Positions 1 through 13,400 are shown, counted from the first letter of the stretch. The stretch: 64,000 nt of DNA from Kalmanozyma brasiliensis GHG001 (GCF_000497045.1 NW_015961970.1:1178802-1242801); one strand, 5' to 3'. Translations and numbers: made by a program. The notes: generated by a model not told the origin, from the sequence alone.

Positions 1-2005
1 GCGTCCACCATCGGACGCATATTCCGCCTCAGGGAGCGGTACGAGCAGCTCACATACGCAACGACCCGCGATCAGTAGTAGCAACAGTGGGGTGACGCCG
101 AGTGGAAGCGGGAGGAGTCTGCCGCCGCCTCCGAGGGCATCGAGGAGTTCACCTACGAGTCAGACTATGAGGAACGTGGAGCCCTCACGAAGCTCGCCCC
201 CTTCTGCCAGGCCAGGCTTGGCAAGTCGAGGCTCTGCAGGAACAACGGATAGCAACACCTCCTGTGGTGGGATGGACGCCGCGCTCCTCGGTGTAGGTGG
301 GCTGGGGGCGCTCGCAGCGGGCCACAGGGAGAGCGACGGAAGCACCTACTCCCATCGCAACGTACGAGGATCCCACATGTCCGAGATGTCCGCCGACGAG
401 CTGTCCCATCTGCGATCGACGGATCCGGAACGATACAGCCGCTTCATTTCGACGGGCAGCACGCTGTTGGGTCCCAACTATCGGTCGAGCCCCGAGGACG
501 AGTCGTCTAACGACACATCGACGCCTGCCCACCCGGTACTTGGCGGTACTTCGGCTCCGCATCCGACACGCCTTGCCACTATCCGCAGTGTCGGCGAGCT
601 GGGCGAGAGGAGCGAGAGCGGCTCGCCACAGCAAGGATCAAGCGGGCTGTACGGGTCATTGGGCGCCTCCTCAGGGTCAAGGCGCGCTGTCTCCCCTTTG
701 CCCGTATACGAGCCTCGCGGTGAGACTCCAGCAGCCGACCTGCCGAAGTACGCGATGCATTCCCGACCCACTTCCTCCAGACCATCAAGCGCGGGAGAGG
801 TGTTCAAGACACCCATGTCCGAGGCGCGAAGTCTGTTTGTCACCCCACCCGATTCGCCGGAACACACAATCCCGTCCAACTCACCGGAGGCAAGACCCGC
901 GTCAGACGGTCGTCAAGGCGCCCAACTGCCAGAGACGTCAGCTGCAAGTGCCGGCGTGCTTGGCGGTGTCGCAGCAGGATGGCGGCGTCTGACAATGGGA
1001 CAGTTCGCCTGGGTGCCTGCAGCCTCGCAGGACCACCAAGCGCCTTCCTCTTTGGGCGATGTGGATGAACCCGATCCGCGGTTGAGCTACGATCACGCCC
1101 AGCGGCCGTCTGAAGACTCGAGTCGGCTGGTGCACCAACGGCATGGCTCTCGAGTGGAGACGAGCGAGACAGGTATGGCGCCGGTAGTAAGGAGCCACAA
1201 TGCGAGCGTGTATGGTCCTTCAGCGGTAGGTCATGGTTCAGGGAGCAGTGGAGAGCGGGGTGCCTCTAGGCCGAGCCTGTCGAGTCGTTCTCGAGCCGGC
1301 TACTCCGCGAGCCAGTCTGCGTTTAGCGGCCGACGCACCACGAGCGATATGGACAGCCTCAGCGCTGCCGCGCAGGCCAGCTCGTCCCGATCTACCCGCA
1401 CCGGTGGCGCTAGCGAGAGAAGCATCTCCACCGGCGCTGCCAGCTACAACCCTAGCAACGACGCGCCAAGCTCGCGTGCTGTTGCGGGCGACGATTCCGT
1501 AGCGACCGACAACGCGACTAGGAGCGGCGAGTCGGCAAGCATCATGTCGGATGAGGTGTCGCACTTTGCCAGTAGTCGCGCGACCAATGGCAGCAACTCA
1601 GTGGAGGAGCGCAAGAGGCCAAGCGAGGGGCTGAGCCGACTCGACAGCTTGCGAGAGCGCGACGAGTCGATGGATCCCTTCGGCTCGCTGGAAGGCGACG
1701 CGGGAGGCAGTCCAACATCTGGGGGTTGGAGACCGTCACCGAGAGTCGTCAGCGCATCGCAACAGGCCGCTGAAGCACTGGTTCGACCTCAACAGCATCC
1801 TCAGGGGCCAAGGGATGACGCTCCGACAGCTCCGTATCCCCAGGAGGCTTCACACCATTGGGACGACCTCGATACGACATTCAGAGGACCGGATCGCGCT
1901 GCCGATCTGGAGGCTGCTCCGGAGGGCCAGACAGCCGGAGAGGGATCCGACGAGGAGCAGAGATGGAATCGCTCCTTTGAGTGGCCCAAGTTCCTACAGT
2001 TCTAG
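1..2005 (+). CDS. Ser-rich low-complexity protein, C-terminal part (5' partial)
   Basis: The reading frame is already open at base 2, with no stop or convincing ATG before the first GTG at 92, so the gene begins left of the window. About 667 codons are visible, ending with a TAG at 2003-2005 after the residues RSFEWPKFLQF. The protein is dominated by Ser, Ala, Gly, Pro and Arg with many SP/TP dipeptides, which suggests a long disordered and probably phosphorylated tail. One short hydrophobic Gly/Ala/Leu stretch (near 271-315) is too short to call a membrane span. I recognise no domain. It could be the cytoplasmic tail of a membrane or signalling protein, but nothing visible proves that. Confidence 0.7.
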   Translation, partial: RPPSDAYSASGSGTSSSHTQRPAISSSNSGVTPSGSGRSLPPPPRASRSSPTSQTMRNVEPSRSSPPSARPGLASRGSAGTTDSNTSCGGMDAALLGVGGLGALAAGHRESDGSTYSHRNVRGSHMSEMSADELSHLRSTDPERYSRFISTGSTLLGPNYRSSPEDESSNDTSTPAHPVLGGTSAPHPTRLATIRSVGELGERSESGSPQQGSSGLYGSLGASSGSRRAVSPLPVYEPRGETPAADLPKYAMHSRPTSSRPSSAGEVFKTPMSEARSLFVTPPDSPEHTIPSNSPEARPASDGRQGAQLPETSAASAGVLGGVAAGWRRLTMGQFAWVPAASQDHQAPSSLGDVDEPDPRLSYDHAQRPSEDSSRLVHQRHGSRVETSETGMAPVVRSHNASVYGPSAVGHGSGSSGERGASRPSLSSRSRAGYSASQSAFSGRRTTSDMDSLSAAAQASSSRSTRTGGASERSISTGAASYNPSNDAPSSRAVAGDDSVATDNATRSGESASIMSDEVSHFASSRATNGSNSVEERKRPSEGLSRLDSLRERDESMDPFGSLEGDAGGSPTSGGWRPSPRVVSASQQAAEALVRPQQHPQGPRDDAPTAPYPQEASHHWDDLDTTFRGPDRAADLEAAPEGQTAGEGSDEEQRWNRSFEWPKFLQF

Positions 2006-4131
2006 GGGCAGGAGACACTTCCGACGCGCTTTCGCCCGATCAGCTGGACCACATCAACTTTGCAGTCTCACATGGTGCGCTGCTCTTTCTTAAGATCCTA
2101 ATCACCTTGATGGATGCTACATATCTCTTGTCACGAACTAACAACGTTTGCATCGCATAGCACTTTTGTTCACATGATCAGCTTTATTCTTGTCCCATTG
2201 CCGACTGCTTGCTTGATGACCGAGCACGGCCATCGTGTGAGCAGAGAGAGTCACGACCTGTTTGGTCTAGGCCCGGTCAACATCAGCCTCGCCCCAACAG
2301 CGCTCGCTGACTGCCAGGGGCGTTTGTGAAACGACGTCGAGCCCAAAAAGTCTCCGGTTGCGGGGAGATGGTTCTTGGCATGTCAGCGAGGGTTCCGCTC
2401 GTGGGGACGGGCATTTCTTTGGACACTCAAAAGCCTGAACCCCGGATATGAGGGGGTCTGGACGCGCGGGGAAAGGACGAGCCGCGAACGATTACGTCGT
2501 TGTGCGGACCAGAACCGCGTTTTGCATCTCGAAGGTGCTTTACGCGAAGACCTCACTCATCCGTGCTCGCGATCGACCCGCTGACGATGCCCCGCTTGGG
2601 AAGTGCGATCAAGAGATTGATAATCGACCGTGCACAACAGTCAGCGTGGGAAGAGGTAGCGAGAAATTTCCCCACACCCGCTCGCCCGCTGGTCCAGCTC
2701 GGCTAGGGTGCATTGCAGACGCGCCGATGGGAGCTAACCCATTTTGGCGAGGTATGCCGAGTTGAAGAGGCTAATCTATGACCAGCCGAGATGATCGTAT
2801 TGGGCCATCAACACCGTCGTCCGGGCCGGACAGGATCGCGCAGTATCGACAGGGGTCGTTTAAGCTCAAGGGTGCGGCGGAGGAAAGAGGGCTCATCTAT
2901 GCACATGTACGCTCGCTGGCTGGCTTTCTCCCGCGGCCGTGCCCTGCCTGGCTCCTGTGGGAAGACACTAATCAACGGCAGCTAGTGTGTCCAGTCCAGC
3001 CTATAGTACGGCGTAAGCCTTATAAGCGCGCATAGACGAAACTTAGTAGACAAGAACGCCATTGACAAAAGATCAGTTAGGGCAGACAATGAAAGCAAGG
3101 ACCTGCAAGGCCGCGCATAAGATGCACGCCTTCGTTGTGTGGGATCCCAAGGCTCGGGAGGCGGCTCCGACGGGGCATGATAGCACGACGCGGGTCGTGA
3201 TGAGAATGGTGGTGCGCGCCAAAAAAAAAATTGGGCGGTTGACGGAGGATCATGTCTTTGATCGCTTACCCGCTCACAATGGCAGTCTTCAGGCTGAGTA
3301 TCAACTTTCCTGATCGCGATCAAGCGCGCTACTGGACGAGAGGACCCAAACCGGCGTGACCAAACCAAGCGGCGGGCGTTTCATCAGCAGCGCAAGGAGA
3401 AAAAAAGGTCGAGCTAAATTTCCGATCCAAATTGGGTGAAATCGCAGTCTTGCGAGCCGAGCGAAGGGCAGAGGGCATGTGAATGTGTCAAGAGGGCATC
3501 CACTGCTCAGTGCCGTCATCGAAAGTTGAAGCTTGCAGCTCGGATACCTCTCGCTCACACAGCAAAAAAGCAGGGTGCACGCTCGTGAGACTGTCTACAC
3601 TCGCATCGAGAGCGTCACCAAGCAGCGTCAGCAGCTAACGGTACGTCCTCCCCCTGATCCCCCCATCCGCAATCAAGGAACAAACTCGTCTCGCCTAATC
3701 TGAGCCAGATCGCAAAGTCGCTGCTGATGGAGCATGGATTCTACCGGGCCACTCGCCCTTTCTCCTCGTGAGAGTCCGTTTTTGGCACTCCGCTGCCCCA
3801 TCCATCGAAGCATTGTGCTGCAGCCCAGATGAAGGTGGGAGCACCAGCACCGGGGCGTAATGCGCAGTCCCCACCGCCAAATGAGACCGCTTCGTATGAA
3901 GTTCTTGCTGCCTGTGCTGGAATGCCCCACCGTGCTTCTCACGAGTCCATGCCGCCTAGCAGCACCGGTACCCTCATCAACTTCTGACGAGAGCTGTAAG
4001 CCGCAAAGGCATATATACTTCGTTTGGACTATCGTGGATCCATTCCGTTCCCATCAAACCTGCTCATCCGCAATCGCATCCTCACCTAAACTCAACCTCC
4101 AGCGTTCTTACCCTAAGACACCTCTATCATA
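2006..4131. other. intergenic region, no gene seen
   Basis: About 2.1 kb with only short, uncoordinated ORFs on both strands. It holds an A-run near 3222-3231 and, at its right end, the TATA-containing promoter and pyrimidine-rich leader of the next gene. No RNA gene could be supported. Confidence 0.6.
4011..4018 (+). promoter_or_regulatory. TATA-box-like element
   Basis: The sequence catatatact lies about 115-120 nt upstream of the ATG at 4132. It is followed by a C/T-rich, G-poor leader that ends in CATAATG. TATA boxes at this distance are usual for strongly expressed fungal genes, and the downstream ORF also has strongly biased, C-ending codons. Transcription start is not known. Confidence 0.5.
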
Positions 4132-4410
4132 ATGTTCGCTTCCGCCGTCCGCCTCTCCGCCGCTCTTGCGCGCCCCACTGCTGGCGCCGCCGCCGTTGCT
4201 TCCACCGCTACCACTGCTGGTCTCAAGACCTCGGCCGTCACTGCCCTCAAGGCCACCACCACCATGCGCAACCTTGACGGCCGCCTCTGGTCCAAGAACC
4301 GCCTCCAGGTGCTTCTCGACGCCTCGGCGCCCATGCCCGCTGCTCGCGAGCCCAACTGGGTCAACCGCGCGGCTCGCAACCGCGACGCCAAGGACCTTGC
4401 CGGCTGCTAA
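4132..4410 (+). CDS. small protein with mitochondrial-type presequence, unknown function
   Basis: A 92-residue ORF. The first ~45 residues (MFASAVRLSAALARP...) lack acidic residues, are rich in Ala/Ser/Thr with scattered Arg/Lys, and look like a mitochondrial targeting sequence. The rest is a compact Arg/Asn/Asp-containing segment (MRNLDGRLWSKNRL..., ..EPNWVNRAARNRDAKDLAGC) with no domain I recognise. Codon use is strongly biased (GCC, CTC, AAG, AAC), matching highly expressed genes such as the BiP gene in this window. A TATA-like element lies ~117 nt upstream and a TTGTACTTGTACC 3' element ~95 nt downstream. Together these argue for a real, abundant, small mitochondrial protein. Targeting is an inference from composition. 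Confidence 0.75.
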   Translation: MFASAVRLSAALARPTAGAAAVASTATTAGLKTSAVTALKATTTMRNLDGRLWSKNRLQVLLDASAPMPAAREPNWVNRAARNRDAKDLAGC

Positions 4411-4506
4411 ACAAGCCCAGAGCCAAGCACAAACACACCCTCTTTTGCCCCATGCATCGTCGTTCCCATCGCATTAGCATTTATAGCTCTCCCTGAGAGG
4501 CTCCAT

Positions 4507-4525
4507 TTGTACTTGTACCTGTATA
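4507..4525 (+). promoter_or_regulatory. 3'UTR element TTGTACTTGTA
   Basis: Downstream of the stop at 4410 the sequence ttgtacttgtacctgtata contains three TGTA cores. The same TACTTGTA block recurs in the sense orientation after several other genes here (14011-14020, 40774-40783, 56442-56451). The position fits a polyadenylation efficiency element or a Puf-type RNA-binding site. Confidence 0.4.
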
Positions 4526-5286
4526 CTCTTTGCTTCGTGTAATCACAAACACCAAAACGCAACATCGAAGGCTCTGGCCTGGTTTTGTGAATGATGTCGA
4601 TCAAGTCTTCCTTTTCGTGACAGACTCAGTGCCGAAGAAGCATCTTCAGAGGATGCGGAATGACAGCACGGTCCAAGACCATCTACGAGCCAAAGGACGG
4701 TGAGGAACTTCTAAGTCGAACCTGTCTGCCCGCGAACAAGGATCTCTGAAGCCCATGTGGCAGAAAGCGGGCATAGACGGCGTCAATATCACGGCGTTGT
4801 GGCGGAGGGGGTGTCGAGGAAGTCAAGGCAGCCGTCAGCAGTGGCCACGAGGAGGGGCGTTCCTCGATAGCTCAAGGCTCGAACCGGCCGACAGCCGCGT
4901 TCGAAGGCCATTGTGAGAGCTGACAGACAAAGATGTAACAGTCGAGAATTGTCGCTAAAATTGTGACTGCGCAGCGGAAGTCGAGCTGGAGCTGACGCTT
5001 CTTCAGCGCTCGAAGCCGTTCTTTTTCAAATCGGCAGCGCTGGATGAATTGAAAAAGAACAAAGAGGTTGTGACTTTACCAGAGGAGCAGTGATTACGAA
5101 CGGCAGAGTGAGAAGTGGACTGCAGAGAGCCAAGAGATCGAGTCTGGCCGAAGAGACAAAGCACAGCCGCTGCTGCTGGCTTTGTGTGTGTGAGTGGCTC
5201 GAGAACAACAGAAATTCCCAGTCAGCAGAGCCAGTCTCTTTCTCGACTGTGCGGGAGGCGTGTGTGTGTGTCTTTGCTGCGCCGCA

Positions 5287-5499
5287 ATGAAAGTCCACAT
5301 CGTCTGGGCCGTGTCAGTTTTGCTTGTCGGTGTTTGTTGTTCTCCTTATCTCCACCACCACCAACATCAGCATTCATTGTCGTCTCTGGCATCTTCGATT
5401 GCAACATCTCGCTGTTCATCTAGGTCCGAACCGTCTCTCGTAACAGCACTCCAGTCTAGCACATCGCATTCGCCGACCAGGCAGGTACATTCGCAGTAA
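5287..5499 (+). CDS. possible small secreted peptide or leader ORF
   Basis: A 70-codon ORF that begins MKVHIVWAVSVLLVGVCCS, resembling a signal peptide (Lys/His n-region, ~12-residue hydrophobic core, small residues before a plausible cleavage site). It continues with a His-rich and then Ser-rich low-complexity stretch. Against it: the stop codon overlaps a perfect splice donor (CAGTAAGT), the tail is low complexity, and it lies in what may be the 5' leader of UBC4. It could equally be an untranslated leader exon. I list it as a candidate only. Confidence 0.2.
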   Translation: MKVHIVWAVSVLLVGVCCSPYLHHHQHQHSLSSLASSIATSRCSSRSEPSLVTALQSSTSHSPTRQVHSQ

Positions 5500-5921
5500 G
5501 TTTCATGTCAGCGGTGGCTTCAGCAGCATACAGAGGCGACGATGGATCGTGCAGGGAAGCATACATTTGGACACACGACTACCTGCATCGAGCAGTACAC
5601 GGGCACTTCCTCAGCATCGCGGACCGCACGATACGGCATGACAACGTCACAGAGAACTTGTCTCCACAAGCAATTGACGGGGGCTTGCATCTTCGATGAG
5701 CTCGGCTAGGCCGTATGACCACCGATCGACGCTCGATTCCAGCTTCCAAGGACCGGAGCTGCCGCTTCCTGCTCTACGGCGGATAGGATAACGTGTAGGC
5801 TCATGAATACGTCAAAGATCGACAGGCTATGCTCAGCCCTGCCGTTTCATCATCATCCCTGCTGCAAGGATTGTCGCCGCCACTGTCTTTCCGCGTGTGT
5901 AGCGTAGAAGAACTTCTCTGA

Positions 5922-6571
<650 letters not shown>

Positions 6572-7406
6572 AGACGCACACAATCACGTCAAAGCAAAGT
6601 TCCGATCTTCATTCTCGTCCTCTTGCATCTAAGACTTGTGTCCGCAGCATGCTCCAGCAATTCATCGTGCAACAATCAGAACGGAAGCGCATTCAAAGCG
6701 CGCTGTGTGCCAATCTCCTTGTCAGGAGGTCGGCGAATTGGAGGACCCAATGACGTTCACAGCAGCTGACTGCTGCTTGATGGACTCTCATCAAGCTGTT
6801 TCGGCAACGTCGCAGGCAGAACGGTGAGCGTGCCTGTGAGTTTTGAGAACCTGTTCAGCTCCAACGCCCATGCATGAACGGCGCTTGAAACGGCGACTGC
6901 ATAAGACAATGAGATCTTGTCCCTCTCATTCGCAACTCCTGACAATCGCATCACTCGACGTTCGAGCTTGCCAGAGCTCGCCCCGCCACAGCGGATGCCT
7001 ATGAGTGTGTGGACCGTTGAGCGTCTGCTCTTGAGAAGAGTCGAACAGTCTCGTGTGAGGGGAGCAGCAGCGAAAGCGTTCCTGAAGTATCGGCTCCGAA
7101 AATTTGCACTTGACGCCAATTCCAATTCGAGGTTTTGGAGGATTGGCTGAGTGAATGACTCCCAAGACCCTTTCCAAGCTCCTTCTACTCAGCCAACCAT
7201 CCATCCGACCCTTCCTTCTTCCCATATACCCAGCGCAGCCAGTTGAGACCGACCATATCCAGCACCAGGACTTTCGGCTCCGAACAGGCGCAACCTCCAC
7301 CAACGATCGAAAGGCAGACCGTTTCTACTTTCTGCAAGCCGACCCAAGCAACCACCGCGGGATGCTCTGAAAACTGCATACTCGTCTTTCCTCCGGCGTG
7401 CTCAGT
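6572..7406. other. intergenic region, no gene seen
   Basis: About 0.83 kb between UBC4 and the SANT-domain gene. Several short ORFs on both strands are unrelated to any family I know. It presumably holds the UBC4 3'UTR and the promoter and leader of the next gene. Confidence 0.6.
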
Positions 7407-10400
7407 ATGGACGCAAAGGACTCGGCTCAGGCTGCCGATCTTCCCGTCAGCTCAATAGCTGTGACTGGGCAGCCAAAATCTACACCAGAACATGGCGGAG
7501 ACAAGTCTAACGACTTCAGCATCCGTAGTGGCTCTCGGCAAGCAGTCAACGATGACGACGAGGAAGAGGAGGGAATGCTCAAAGTAGACGAGGAGGGTCA
7601 GATTGACGAAGATGACGGCATCCACTCCAAGGTGAGCCAGCCTCGTCCCCATACTGACGAGCGTGCGATTCCACTTGCTGATCGCCTCATGCCGCTTTCG
7701 GATGCTTCCTCCAAGAAGACGGTCAGCACTGCCCCATCCAGCACCACCAAGAATGGCCATTCATCTCCAAGACACACTTCCTCCGACCGCGACCGATACC
7801 ATGACGCTTCACCAGGCCCGTCTTCATCCTATGCCCCACCGCGCTCCAGGTTTGGGCACCCTGCAGATGCCGGATCCTCGTATGGCGCAGCAGCTTCGGC
7901 ATATGCATACCCACCAAGAGACCGCGATGCCGCTCGGCCAGAGCCATATGCATCGGGTTCCCGTACCAGTTTCGCCGGATCAGCACATCGAGCAGACAAC
8001 GCGCGCAGCTGGTATCCTGCGTCATCCGGCACGCCGACACCTCGAGGATCTGACACGTACCGCCCCGGTGCAAATCGTGACCGCGAACGAGGAAGAGATA
8101 GAGACTGGGACTCGTACCGCGATGGCGACAGGGACAGAGACTGGGAGCGCGAGAGGGAATCGTATCGAGACACCGTGGACAAGCGTCGCGACTGGCCATC
8201 TCGCGAGAGAGGTGCACCTCCCTCCGTCTACGAAGCGAGCGACTCGTATGCACCATATCCAGTCTCAGCAACCAGCAAGTACGGATATGAGGCCCGCGAT
8301 TATGCCGACCGACGGGCTGCATCGCCCTCCGCCAACCTCGGCAGAGACCGCGACTTTGACTCCGATCGATCCAGAGACAGGGATCGCGATCGTGTGAGCG
8401 AGCGAGACCCTCCCGCACGGGAACCGAGCTCGGGTCGGGCTTCTGGTGGGATGCGACAATGGGGCAAACCGACAGATGCCTCCATTCGTGGTCCAGCATC
8501 CGAAGATGCCCGCTCCGACACGTCACAGCGTCAGTCTACGTCCCGCTCTAACACCACGCCTCCGGAAGCCGGCACCAAGCCGGTCGCATCCGATCTCGCC
8601 GCCGAGAAAGGCGAGGTCACGAGCAGGGATGTGTCTCCGCAACCAACGCTTCAGACCAACGAGGGCAACAGAGAGGAGGCAGAGGCAGCGGCGCCACTAC
8701 CAAGCGAGGTCGCTCCGCTTGCCCCATCAGCTGCGTCAGGCGCACAAGACGCAAAGGCGGAAGATCCAGCTGCAAGGGTGCGTGCGTCAGAGGCTCAGAG
8801 TGACGGTGTCTCCGAACAAGTTGCAGCAGAGTCAGCAAAACAGGACAACGCAGGATCTACCGCAGGGCCTTCAGCAGCAGCAACGCAACTCACCACCGAG
8901 CAGACCCTAGGCGACAACATCTCTACTGCAGAAATATCTCCGCCAAGCGCTGGGGGGAGTGGCACCGTCGAGCTTGCGCAACCGAACGAGAAGCCTACCA
9001 AGAATCAGGACGAGGATACACCAGGACACCAAGTTCCGGCAGTCGCGGAGGCTCCGGCAGATCCGTCGCCGGCGGACATTGAAGTTCCACAGCCTGAGTC
9101 ACAAGATGGCCTTCCGTCGCAGCCCGAAACGAACGAGGCACAGCTGTCCGGCAAAGCAAGCGGCGATGCGGAGCAGGTCAACGCCAGTGCAGCCCCGCTA
9201 GCACAAGCTCCGTCGAAGGAGGACGCCAGTCATACAGCAGTAGAGACGCTACCAAGCTCAACGGAAATCACTAATGTGGGCGTACCGAGCGAAACAGCCT
9301 CCTCGCACATTCAAGACGAGCCCATGCAGAGCCAGGCTGACGAAGTGACGCAATCTCAGGTCAATCAGCAAAGCGATGCCCAAGCAACGCAGCTGCCCAC
9401 AACAATCGCAGACGACTCCAAGACCGAGGACGCCAGAGCGTCAACGGCCATGCACGAATCCGTGCCGTGCGTCACCAACGAATTGGTCTCCACTGCTGTG
9501 TCCGAGCTTCAGGATGCTCGCGTCAAAGCAACCGAACAATCAGCAGCAGCTGTGCAGGCGCCTGCTTCGGCGGACCTGGATACAGGCAAGCAATCTGACG
9601 GAGCTACTGCCGATGTCGAGATGCCGGATGCTGCGCAGCAGCAAGAGCAGGCGCAGGAGCAGCCGGCAAAGGCAGACGCCGGTGCAACCGATTTAGCTGT
9701 CGCTCCGCCTACTCCGGTCGAGGCAGAGGCGGACCTTGACATAGAGGGCATATCCACGGTCAGCGCCACTGCAGAGGGCATGGTGCCCGACGTTACGCAG
9801 ATTCCGGCTAGCAGTGCTGCTGATGGCATCACCGGCGAGCAACCAGTCGACAAGCCGAGTGAAGCTGCAGATGCTAGACCAGAAGATGACGTTGAGATGG
9901 AGTCAGTGGACCAGACTCCCGTCGAGAGCTCCGCGCCAGAAGCGCCGATGGAAGCGGCTGAAAAGAGTACGGTCGTCGACGAGACGCCCGTCAAGCCTCT
10001 AGAAAGCGCAAATGGACCCGTAAATCCCGGCACAACTGAGCCCGCGCCTTCGTCTGCCGAACTTAAAGTCAAGACAGAAGAAGAGCAGCCGGCTCAGGTC
10101 GGCGACGCTTCGATGACAGAGGCTTCAGTCGAGACAATTTCGAGCGATCTCCCGGTGGAGCAAGACAGCAAGATCGAGGGCCCAATCGATGAGCCAGGCC
10201 GGGCCGCTGACGCTGACGCAGCGAGCGTTGTCGAAGCCGCTTCGGCCGTCGTCCCTGTGTCAGAGCCTCAAGTAGTCGAGGCCAGTCTGCCGCCATCATT
10301 TTCCTCGCAGGTCCAGGTCTCGGGGCCCCATGTCACCGCCAGCATCGACGTCCAAGCGCAGACACAAGAGATCACACTGCCCCACGTCGACTATGGCGAC

Positions 10401-13400
10401 GACAAAGAAGCTCGAGCACTCGCAGAACAGGAGACGGCCAGAATCGAGGAAGTTGAGATGCCTGCACCGGACGGGGAAGAGCCCTCCCTGCGCATCGCCG
10501 AGATCGACGATACCGACAGAGACATCGAGCCACCTCTGATGACGCCCTCCACTCAGGAGCAAATGGATAAAGCGATCCACTTCGCTCTTCGTCATCACAT
10601 CGCAGAGGACAAGATACTCAAAGACGACTGGAAGAGGATCCTGAAAGAAAACCAGATCGTGTCACAAAGGACGACAATGGACGTTCTCAAAGCCAAGATC
10701 TACGGAATTCCGCTCCTTGTCAGCTCTGACCAGCCTCTGTGGCTCGAAGAGGACGACAAGCAGGCGGAGCGTATCAAAGCCCAACTGTTTCCTCAGTTGC
10801 TGGACCGCAAGAAGCGTCTCAACGCAAAGATCGAAAGCCTCAAGAAAAGCTATCGTAGCATCAACGAAGAGTGGAAGCTGCATTGCCAACGACTGGATCG
10901 TAGCGCCGAGCGTCGCGAATTGCTTCGCAGACCGCCGGCCAACACGCCCGCAGGTACACCTGGCGTCTTTGGCGTCGAAGAGCCGTCTCCCGGTGGTGGC
11001 GGCGGCGGCGGTGGAGGCAGTTTACTCAGTGCCTCGCTGACCACAGGTCGAGCTAACCGTCGCAGCGCTCAGACAGGCGGATTCGCTGGCTTCGGGGATG
11101 CCGTTCGGTCGGAGGCCGAATTCCTCGAGATCCTCGCCAGCTTGGAGAATGCCGACATGCAGGACCCGAACATGCGAGCTGCGCGCACCACCGCGACCGC
11201 ACCGGACATGGCCATCAATGTCGACTCAGACCAGCTCACCAAGCTGCGATACGACGATCTGAATGGACATGTCGCGGATCCACTCGCCTTCTACCTGGAC
11301 GAATTTGACCCTGATGTCTGGTCGGAGGAGGAAAAGGCCATCTTTGCGCGCCGCTATGCCTTGTGGCCCAAGCAATTCGGCAGAATCGCACAAGCTCTCC
11401 CACACAAAACACCGGCTCAATGCGTGCGCTACTACTACCTCAACAAGAAGGTGCCCGGCAACGACTTCAAGGCTCTGGCCGCTGCCAGGAACAGGGAGAG
11501 GAAGCGCAAGGCCCGCGTCAAGCCCAAGAAGGCCAAGGGCAGCGCACTGATGGCCGATCTGAAGTCTGCGAAGGGCGAAGAGGCCGACGATGTCGAGGAC
11601 GGATCTGGTATGCGTTCGCCCGTCGAGGCGGTCGATCCATCCGCGTCACTGGCCGACGTTCCCATCCCAAGCAATGGCCGCAGGGGCGGTCGCGCTCGCA
11701 TGGTTCCAGCGATCGTCGAAGGCAACTCCGAGGAAGTCGCAGCGGGCCGCAAACGCACCGCTGATCAGGGTGAGTCCGACACCAAGGGCGTAGATGCCAA
11801 GTCCGACAAGCGCAAATCTGGGCCCAAGTCGAAGCGCGCCAAGTCCGACAGCGCCAGCGCGACGGAAAAGTCGCGCAAGTCAAAGAGCGGTGGCAAGAAG
11901 GATCTTACGACGGTGGAGGAATCCTCTTCGGCGGCTCCGGCAAGTGTCAAAGCTGAGGGCAGCGACGAGATCACTTCCGCGTCTGCGCCACCCGCAGCTC
12001 ACTCCGCAGAACTCAAGGCTGGGATGGAGGACAGCGACCTTGCTGCTGCCGAAGCGCTCGCAGGCCTATTTGGCGGTCCTGCTACCGGCGAGACAAACAC
12101 CGCCGCGGACGGAGTGCCAGGCGAAGTGGATGCAGATGGTCGGAAGGCCGGCAAGAAGCGTCGTAGCAAGACATCCGTTCCGGGCGAGGAAGGAGGCGCG
12201 GACGTGGGAGGAGGCAAGGGCCGCGGAAAGCAGCCTACCTCCTCTTACTGGTCCGTGGCTGAGCGATACGAGTTCCTTCGTGCGCTCGTGACACACGGAC
12301 CTCGATGGGAAGTCGTGTCCTCCACTTTGGCGCAAAAGTCGACCGCGCAGGCACGCAACTACTTCGCACGAAACGAAGACGAGGTCGACTTTGCCGAAGC
12401 CGCAGCGCTCGCTCGCAGCCACGCCGACGCTCCCTTGGAAGAAAGAGAAGCCGCGGCGCTGGCCTTTGTGCGTCAACGCTTTGCCAGCAATTCTGCTTCT
12501 GCCGTACCATCACTGCCCTCTGCAGCAGGAAGCGTGCCAGCTCTGGCATTGTCGGCGCCCGGCTTTGGCAACGAAGCTGTTCCTGGAACGACCCATCTTC
12601 CTCCGCCGCCTGGCATCTCTTCTTTCCAAGGCGATGCGATGGATGCCAAGATGCGGGACGAATCGCCCGAGGCGGTCGCCCCTCGACGCGGCTTGCAGAT
12701 CAACTCGCTGCTCAACGACTCAGCCGATGCGGCTAGCCACCGGACCGCGAGACGATCTTCCCTGCACGATTGGCACGCGGAACGAGGAGACCCGGCGCAT
12801 CCAGCCGCCAGCCGAGACGTCTCCGTGCCGCCTTCTCTCTACGCGAGGCAGGGACGCGACCTCGATGCGAGACCGCTCACTGCCGACCATCTCGAAACCG
12901 GTCGTCCCGCCACTTCCGATGGCCGAACGATGCGGGACGATCACGATGGGAGAGCGCGTGCGTACGATCGTCTCGATATGCACAGATCTGCCGCTGAAGG
13001 GCGAGACCCGCGAGATGACGCGGTCGACTCGAGGCCCTGGATGTACGATTCGCCATATGACGCACATCGCCGACCCATGCCTTCGTCAGGCTACGCAGCT
13101 ATGGCGCCGCCGACCCATCCGGCTGATCGCAGCTCGGCCGCCTCGCGCTACTCGATGCCACCCAGCAGCGTCTCTAGCGCCGGTCACGTCGCCAGGTCGG
13201 CACCGCCCATGCACAGCCACCTGTCTTCGAGCGATGATGTCGAAGCGGAGCGCGAACGTGATCGTGAACGCGACCGTGCTGGATACAACATGTACGGCGC
13301 ATCGGGTCGATCTCGCGAACACGAGTCGCACAGCATGCCGCCTTCCGTGCCTGGCGAGCAGCGTCGTGCCGTCAGTGGGGAGCAGATCTCACCGACTGGC

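Noticed and set aside
3601..4131. 5'UTR intron before the small mitochondrial protein gene (donor gtacgt near 3641)
   Set aside because: The TATA-like element at 4011-4018 places transcription start downstream of that donor, making the intron unlikely.
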